A stretch of 64,000 nucleotides of DNA from Sulfurospirillaceae bacterium (GTDB lineage: Bacteria; Campylobacterota; Campylobacteria; Campylobacterales; Sulfurospirillaceae), in assembly GCA_028684065.1 (NCBI GenBank), contig JAQUGO010000002.1, positions 124,001 through 188,000 on the forward strand, in the 5' to 3' direction. Shown piece after piece: positions 59,727-64,000 of the stretch (position 1 is its first letter; each line of letters opens with the position of its first letter). A program made the position numbers and the translations under genes. The notes below the pieces were generated by a model. The model was given only the letters and a program-made list of their open reading frames with translations. It had not been told where the DNA came from and ran no database searches.

Positions 59727-60677
59727 CTACTGTGCTATTTTAACATGCGATTTAATTACTTTAGAAACTTCTTTGTAAAAAACCGATGCATCAAATTTGG
59801 TTAAATAGGCTTCGCCGCCCGCCTCTTTGCCTCTTAGCTCGCTGAAATGATCACTGATTGAAGAATTAAACACGATAGGAATATTTTTAAATCGTGGATC
59901 TTCTTTGACATTAGCCGCAAAATGAAATCCATCCATTTGTGGCATTTCAACATCACTGATAATAATTTTAACTTCATTTGTCATTCTATCAGCATAAGAA
60001 GTATAGAGTTCATTTAAACGCTCTAATCCTTCCAATCCATCTTTAGCTTCAACAACGCGCATTCCCATTTTCTTCAATGCGTCACTTACAAGTTTTCGAG
60101 CAATGGCACTGTCATCTAAAATAAGTGCTATACCTTCAACTTTCATAATTTCATCATCATGAACATCAATTTTTGGTTGATAAATACCCAAGGCTTGAAC
60201 AACGCTTTCAAGGTCTAAAATCAAAAGTACTTCATCATTTTCAATACGTGTTACACCCGTAATTTGACTTTTATCGAGTGAACCCATACCTGCGACAAAT
60301 GATGCTGGTTCAATATCTTTCCAACTGATACGACGAATGCGCTTGGCTTCATGAACAACAAAACCTATCAAAATATCACTAAACTCAGTAATAATAATAC
60401 GAGGTTTAATCGATCCATCATCTGGCTCTGTAATATTCATCCATTTTGCAAGATTGACGACAGGAATAACAACTCCACGTAAATCAAAAATGCCTTCAAT
60501 ATATTCTGGTACGCCTGGCAATTCTGTCAGATTTGGAATTTTGATAATCTCACGAACTTTGGCGACATTCACGCCATAAATTCCTTCATAGACACCTTTT
60601 TCTTCTTTTTTAAAGATACGAAAGTCTACCAGTTCCATTTCATTGGAACCTACTTTTAATATATTGTCTTTAGCCAT
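59727..60677 (-). CDS. cheV: Chemotaxis protein CheV (CheW-receiver fusion)
   Basis: A 316-residue coupling protein. An N-terminal CheW-like domain (about 14-165; GVNVAKVREIIKIPNLTELPG, IEGIFDLRGVVIPVVNLA) is joined to a C-terminal receiver (about 185-310) with acidic residues in ALILDDSAIAR and phospho-Asp near 237 in IISDVEMPQMDGF. CheV supplements CheW and may act as a phosphate sink or in adaptation. It overlaps the metallophosphoesterase gene by 8 bases, so motility and lipid A genes share an operon. Confidence 0.95.
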   Translation of the reverse strand: MAKDNILKVGSNEMELVDFRIFKKEEKGVYEGIYGVNVAKVREIIKIPNLTELPGVPEYIEGIFDLRGVVIPVVNLAKWMNITEPDDGSIKPRIIITEFSDILIGFVVHEAKRIRRISWKDIEPASFVAGMGSLDKSQITGVTRIENDEVLLILDLESVVQALGIYQPKIDVHDDEIMKVEGIALILDDSAIARKLVSDALKKMGMRVVEAKDGLEGLERLNELYTSYADRMTNEVKIIISDVEMPQMDGFHFAANVKEDPRFKNIPIVFNSSISDHFSELRGKEAGGEAYLTKFDASVFYKEVSKVIKSHVKIAQ

Positions 60678-61410
60678 TGCAGCCCCTTACTTGCATTTGT
60701 GCAAATTGTGTCTTCTGCGACGATTGTACACTAAAATAGCTTTGATTGCACGCAAAAGATGAAAAATTAAAATAGTTTATTCCATTTGTTTCAAATTGAC
60801 AATTTTGATGATAATGACCTTCGAGTACCCACGTTATATTCTCTAATGGATATCGAATGATTTTACGTGCTATTATGGTTTGAAAATTTTCTATTTTTCG
60901 ACATAAATTTTTTCGCTTTTGACTTTGTTCTATTGATTGCGAAATAAAGTTATGAAAATGTTTGTCTAAAAAATTTAAAAGGGTGAGTACCTTATGATGA
61001 CGAATCAAATAAGTATACAATCGGTGTTTAAATTCACCATATTTATCTCCATGTGAGAGTAAGGCATAAGTGCCATCAGGCAAACTTACATGTAAAGGCT
61101 GTTGTTCAATAGGAATAATATGCGCGTACGTAAAGAGTGTAGAGAGATTAAAATCGTGATTGCCTTCTAAATAAAAAAGTTCTGTCTTCGTAGCAATGTC
61201 ATCAATTAAGGTCACATACTGTTGATACTTTTTAACCCCATAGGTCACATCACCTACAAGTAAATCCACCATATCCCCCATCAAAAAAAGTTGTGGTGGG
61301 GGATTTTTGGCTATTTCGCATAAAAAATTCAAGAAGAATTTGCGCTCTGTGCAATCATGCGCATCAGCAATAAAAATCGCTCCTTCTTTAATCTTAATAT
61401 CACGGAACAT
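60670..61410 (-). CDS. LpxH-like UDP-2,3-diacylglucosamine pyrophosphatase candidate (calcineurin-like metallophosphoesterase)
   Basis: A 246-residue metallophosphoesterase. Metal motifs: FIADAHD near 13-19 (DxH), GDMVDLL near 45 (GDxxD), EGNHDF near 84 (GNHD), SHGDKYG near 118 and EGHYHQN near 202 (GHxH). The spacing and length match LpxH, which cleaves UDP-2,3-diacylglucosamine to lipid X, the substrate of LpxB. lpxB lies three genes upstream. The ATG at 61410 lies inside the argC end; a frame extending to 61521 would overlap argC much more. Another phosphodiesterase activity is possible. Confidence 0.7.
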   Translation of the reverse strand: MFRDIKIKEGAIFIADAHDCTERKFFLNFLCEIAKNPPPQLFLMGDMVDLLVGDVTYGVKKYQQYVTLIDDIATKTELFYLEGNHDFNLSTLFTYAHIIPIEQQPLHVSLPDGTYALLSHGDKYGEFKHRLYTYLIRHHKVLTLLNFLDKHFHNFISQSIEQSQKRKNLCRKIENFQTIIARKIIRYPLENITWVLEGHYHQNCQFETNGINYFNFSSFACNQSYFSVQSSQKTQFAQMQVRGCNG

Positions 61411-62416
61411 AGGCAATGATAGGAATACCTGCAGCTTCGTCCAAACCGCACATAAGATTGGCATTAACCACAGCTTGCGAAGAAGCACCACGTAAAAGAT
61501 TATCGATACTACTTGAGACAAAAATAGATGTTCCTTTTTGCGTTACAAAAATATCACAAAAATTGGTTCCTGCCGTTGATTTAATATCTACGGGTACATC
61601 GCGTACACGTACAAAAGAGGATGCTTTATAAAAATCTATTAAAATCGCTTTGGCATCAATAATATCCTTGGTTTGCAAGTAAGAGCTGACCAACATTCCT
61701 CTGCTCACAGGAATCAAATGAGGGATAAAATTTACCTCGAATGCATGCCCACTTACGAGTTGCAATTTTTCAGCAATCTCAGGTTCATGGCGATGCTTCA
61801 AAGGGTTATATGCGAAAATATTTTCATTAATAGTGACAAAATGTGCTGTAGGTGTTGGTTTTTTTCCCGCACCAGAAACACCACTTTTGGCATCAATAAA
61901 GATAGGTGCCTCTTTTTTAAGATACGGTAAAAAAGGCAAAATTCCCAAAATAGAAGCTGTCGGATAGCAACCAGGATTGGCGATGAGTGAGGCTTTTTGA
62001 ATTTTACTTTTATTAATTTCAGGTAAGCCATATATCGCGTGCTCTAAATTTTCTTTATCTTCATGCTCACAATAGTGTTTTTCATAGGCTTCCAACCCTA
62101 AACGATAGTCTGCTGAAAGATCCACAACCTTGACATGTAAAGCTAAAAGTTCCTTTGCAAAACCCATCGCAGCTTTATGAGGTAACGCTAAAAAAGCAAG
62201 TTCTGCGTGTTTAGCAACTTCTTGGGCATCTGCTTTCTGCACTTCTTGCTCAAATACTTTAGTTAAAGATGGATGTAAATCAGTCGCTTTGACACCGCCT
62301 TCGGTAGTTGCAATATATGTTATTTCAAAATGGGGATGAGAAATCAAAATTTTCATTAACTCTAATCCCGTATAACCACTTGCGCCAATAATCGCTACAT
62401 GTATCTTTTTCATCAT
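61400..62416 (-). CDS. argC: N-acetyl-gamma-glutamyl-phosphate reductase
   Basis: A 338-residue NADPH enzyme of arginine synthesis. IIGASGYTGLELMKIL near 9-24 is the Rossmann motif, LIANPGCYPTASILG near 138 carries the catalytic cysteine, and HRHEPEIAEKLQ and FIPHLIPVSRGML near 230 follow. It starts immediately after the greA stop (ATG 62416 or 62413) and overlaps the LpxH-like gene by 11 bases. A near-palindrome copy (TTGACATGTAAAG) at 62129-62141 and a TACATGTA core at 62396-62403 lie within it. Confidence 0.95.
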   Translation of the reverse strand: MMKKIHVAIIGASGYTGLELMKILISHPHFEITYIATTEGGVKATDLHPSLTKVFEQEVQKADAQEVAKHAELAFLALPHKAAMGFAKELLALHVKVVDLSADYRLGLEAYEKHYCEHEDKENLEHAIYGLPEINKSKIQKASLIANPGCYPTASILGILPFLPYLKKEAPIFIDAKSGVSGAGKKPTPTAHFVTINENIFAYNPLKHRHEPEIAEKLQLVSGHAFEVNFIPHLIPVSRGMLVSSYLQTKDIIDAKAILIDFYKASSFVRVRDVPVDIKSTAGTNFCDIFVTQKGTSIFVSSSIDNLLRGASSQAVVNANLMCGLDEAAGIPIIAYVP

Positions 62417-62908
62417 TTAACTCTCAAAATCAATTTTATGGTAAGCAATCTCTAAGATTTCATACACATGTTTTCCACCAGGTAACGCCACGGTTACCTC
62501 ATCACCTTCGGCTTTACCCATTAACTGCTTAGACAAAGGAGAATGATACGAGATCCATCCTTTGTTAGGATTGCTTTCCGTACTTCCTACAATTGTATAA
62601 GTAATTTCTTCGTTACTTTCCATATCCTCCAACATCACTGTAGAACCAAAACGTACCTTGTCATGCTCATACGTTGAAGGATCAATCACTTGTGCACGTG
62701 AAAGCAATTCACTCAGCTCACCAATGCGTCCATCGATAAATGCCAGACGCTCTTTTGCAGCATGGTATTCTGCGTTTTCTTTTAAATCCCCGTGGCTTCG
62801 TGCAATATCAAGCTCAATAACTGTTTCAGGGCGTTGCTTTTTTTTCAAATCTGCCAGTTCATTGGTCAATTTTTTATAACCGTATTCGGTCATAGGTTCT
62901 TTATTCAT
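62417..62908 (-). CDS. greA: Transcript cleavage factor GreA
   Basis: A 163-residue factor that rescues backtracked RNA polymerase. An N-terminal coiled coil with the acidic tip (ARSHGDLKENAEYHAAKERL near 46-66, carrying the key D and E) is followed by the C-terminal FKBP-like domain (NPNKGWISYHSPLSKQLMGKAEGDEVTVALPGG). It follows lpxB by 27 bases. Confidence 0.97.
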   Translation of the reverse strand: MNKEPMTEYGYKKLTNELADLKKKQRPETVIELDIARSHGDLKENAEYHAAKERLAFIDGRIGELSELLSRAQVIDPSTYEHDKVRFGSTVMLEDMESNEEITYTIVGSTESNPNKGWISYHSPLSKQLMGKAEGDEVTVALPGGKHVYEILEIAYHKIDFES

Positions 62909-62935
62909 ACTATTCTCCTCACGCTAATCTTCTTA

Positions 62936-63964
62936 TTATACCTTCATTATGCTTATCATCGTATCTTTACTTCCATGCCCTAAAATACGTCGCAGTTTTA
63001 ATGCATGTTCAAAAAATGCTTCCCTGTCTATGCTGGCATAGGCTTCCAAAAGATTTTTGACACTCACCTCCTCTTGCAATAACTCAGGATGTAACTCTGG
63101 CATTTTTTCAAAATCAAAGATGATATTGGCAAGTCCTACATGACTCAGCTTCACAAAATGCTTCGCTATCCAATAATCAATCAATTTCGCTTTGTACGCT
63201 AACACCATCGGCACACCAATCAACGCGGCTTCCAATGTTGCCGTACCTGAACAAACAAAGGCAAACTCACTTTGTAAAAAAGTTTCGTACGTATTTTTTG
63301 AAAGTGTAAATTGACTAATATCACCATAAATTTCAATTATCTCCTGTTCACTAAAATGAGAAGGAATAACTAAAATTTTCTCTTTATCAATACTTTTGGC
63401 GACTTCTCGATACAGTGGCATCAAAGCTTTAATCTCACTTTTACGACTCCCTGGCAAAAAGGCTACATGCCCTGTAGGTTCATATTTTTCTTTGCATGTA
63501 GGAATTTCATCCAAAAGTGGATGCCCAACATAAGTGGCTTTGGTATAAAACTGTTGCTCAAAGGGCAAAATAGAAGCAAGTACATCACAATATTGCTCAA
63601 CTTTAGCAACCCTTTTGGCTTTCCACGCCCAAACTTGAGGCAAAATATAATAGATAATTTCTATATTGGGGTTAACTTTTTTAATCGCTTTAGCGAGCGG
63701 TAAATTAAACGCTGGCGAATCAATCAACAACACTTTATCTACAAAGCAACTCATGGCAGCCATCACTTTAATGGCCTTTTGCGCTTTTTTTATTTTTGGA
63801 ATTGCATCTAAAAACCCCATTATTGAAAATGCGCGACTGGGAATGACTGGTTTTCCGAAGCGTTCATCAAAAATTCCAAATAGCTCACACTCATGTAATG
63901 CACTTAAAATAGGCTCAAGATGAAGGTTGGCAGAAGGTTCTAGTGCCGATACAAGTAGTTTCAA
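62936..63964 (-). CDS. lpxB: Lipid-A-disaccharide synthase LpxB
   Basis: A 342-residue glycosyltransferase (GT19) joining lipid X to UDP-diacylglucosamine. KLLVSALEPSANLHLEPIL opens it; IDSPAFNLPLAKAIKK near 83, YYILPQVWAWKAKRV near 106 and YVGHPLLDEIP near 144, then AFVCSGTATLEAALIGVPMVLAYK near 234 are LpxB signatures. The start is TTG 63964, with TAAGGG 7 bases upstream. The gene is complete; only 36 bases remain to the window edge. It may be the first gene of lpxB-greA-argC-lpxH-like-cheV-cheA-cheW. Confidence 0.95.
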   Translation of the reverse strand: MKLLVSALEPSANLHLEPILSALHECELFGIFDERFGKPVIPSRAFSIMGFLDAIPKIKKAQKAIKVMAAMSCFVDKVLLIDSPAFNLPLAKAIKKVNPNIEIIYYILPQVWAWKAKRVAKVEQYCDVLASILPFEQQFYTKATYVGHPLLDEIPTCKEKYEPTGHVAFLPGSRKSEIKALMPLYREVAKSIDKEKILVIPSHFSEQEIIEIYGDISQFTLSKNTYETFLQSEFAFVCSGTATLEAALIGVPMVLAYKAKLIDYWIAKHFVKLSHVGLANIIFDFEKMPELHPELLQEEVSVKNLLEAYASIDREAFFEHALKLRRILGHGSKDTMISIMKV

Positions 63965-64000
63965 TCCTTTTCCCTTATAAAATCTTTTTAAGATAATATA

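Noticed and set aside
2838-62403. The ACATGT palindromes as plain restriction sites
   Set aside because: A target of an active restriction enzyme is normally under-represented; here the extended motif is strongly over-represented, so this explanation does not fit.
1-64000. tRNA, rRNA, riboswitch, insertion sequence, prophage or defence island
   Set aside because: I looked in all gaps and gene groups; gaps are short, genes are core and syntenic with the phylum, and no transposase, integrase, restriction or toxin-antitoxin gene is seen.

Overview
The window looks like chromosome of a free-living Campylobacterota (Epsilonproteobacteria) member, most like Sulfurospirillum. The reasons are the AT-rich composition, tightly packed and overlapping genes, and gene neighbourhoods that match Campylobacter jejuni as I remember it: hisC-fliF-fliG-fliH-dxs-perR, fabH-plsX-rpmF-ndk-ferredoxin-peroxiredoxin, tal-serB-cheW-cheA-cheV-greA-lpxB, lpxC/thrB/infB/rbfA, and a CosR-type regulator beside a ferredoxin. 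Genus-level assignment is inference. I see no phage, insertion sequence, CRISPR array, rRNA or tRNA, and no gap of 300 bases without a gene.

Layout. 1-5.3 kb: the start of a manganese-dependent pyrophosphatase, a LysR regulator divergent from a YeiH-type exporter, a radical-SAM/MnmC-like fusion with a YgbA-like partner, a cold-shock protein and a DUF309 protein. 5.3-17.2 kb: one very compact minus-strand run from nrnA through M23 peptidase, minC, lpxC, tsaB, thrB, ylxR, infB, rbfA, rimP, ribD and a TauE-type exporter to nnrS. 17.3-20.2 kb: flhB behind nadA-nadC. 20.3-25.1 kb (plus strand): plsY, folB, an HsrA/CosR-type regulator overlapping a histidine kinase, a ferredoxin and ppx. 25.1-28.3 kb: bamA and tyrA, divergent. 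28.3-34.4 kb: a Bat (aerotolerance-type) operon of moxR, DUF58, a small membrane protein, batA, fused batBC and batD. 34.4-37.8 kb: fatty-acid/phospholipid and ribosome genes with ndk and a second ferredoxin. 38-41.1 kb: a chemoreceptor, a 2-Cys peroxiredoxin and a PerR-type repressor. 41.2-55.9 kb: isoprenoid (dxs), flagellar base (fliH, fliG, fliF), amino-acid (hisC, pheA, lysA), envelope (lptF/G), translation (pth, rplY), pilT, tal and serB. 56-64 kb: an MTHFR-like gene, cheW, cheA-REC, cheV, an LpxH-like hydrolase, argC, greA and lpxB.

How the genes work together. Three Raetz-pathway steps (lpxC, lpxH-like, lpxB), LPS export, BamA and phospholipid synthesis (plsX, plsY, fabH) form an outer-membrane theme. 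FliF/FliG/FliH/FlhB plus CheW/CheA/CheV and a Cache-domain receptor form a motility theme. Peroxiredoxin, PerR, NnrS, YgbA-like, Bat and CosR-like genes point to a microaerobic life with oxygen and nitric-oxide stress.

The most striking unexplained signal is a short palindrome, TTACATGTAA (often CTTTACATGTAAAG). By eye it occurs 12 times, with 19 copies of its TACATGTA core, far above what base composition predicts. It occurs in all three reading frames, so selection or mutation at the DNA level is likely. The second is an HsrA/CosR-family regulator that keeps a complete phosphorylation pocket and is followed by its own histidine kinase, unlike the kinase-less relatives in Helicobacter and Campylobacter. 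The third is the radical-SAM/MnmC-like fusion.
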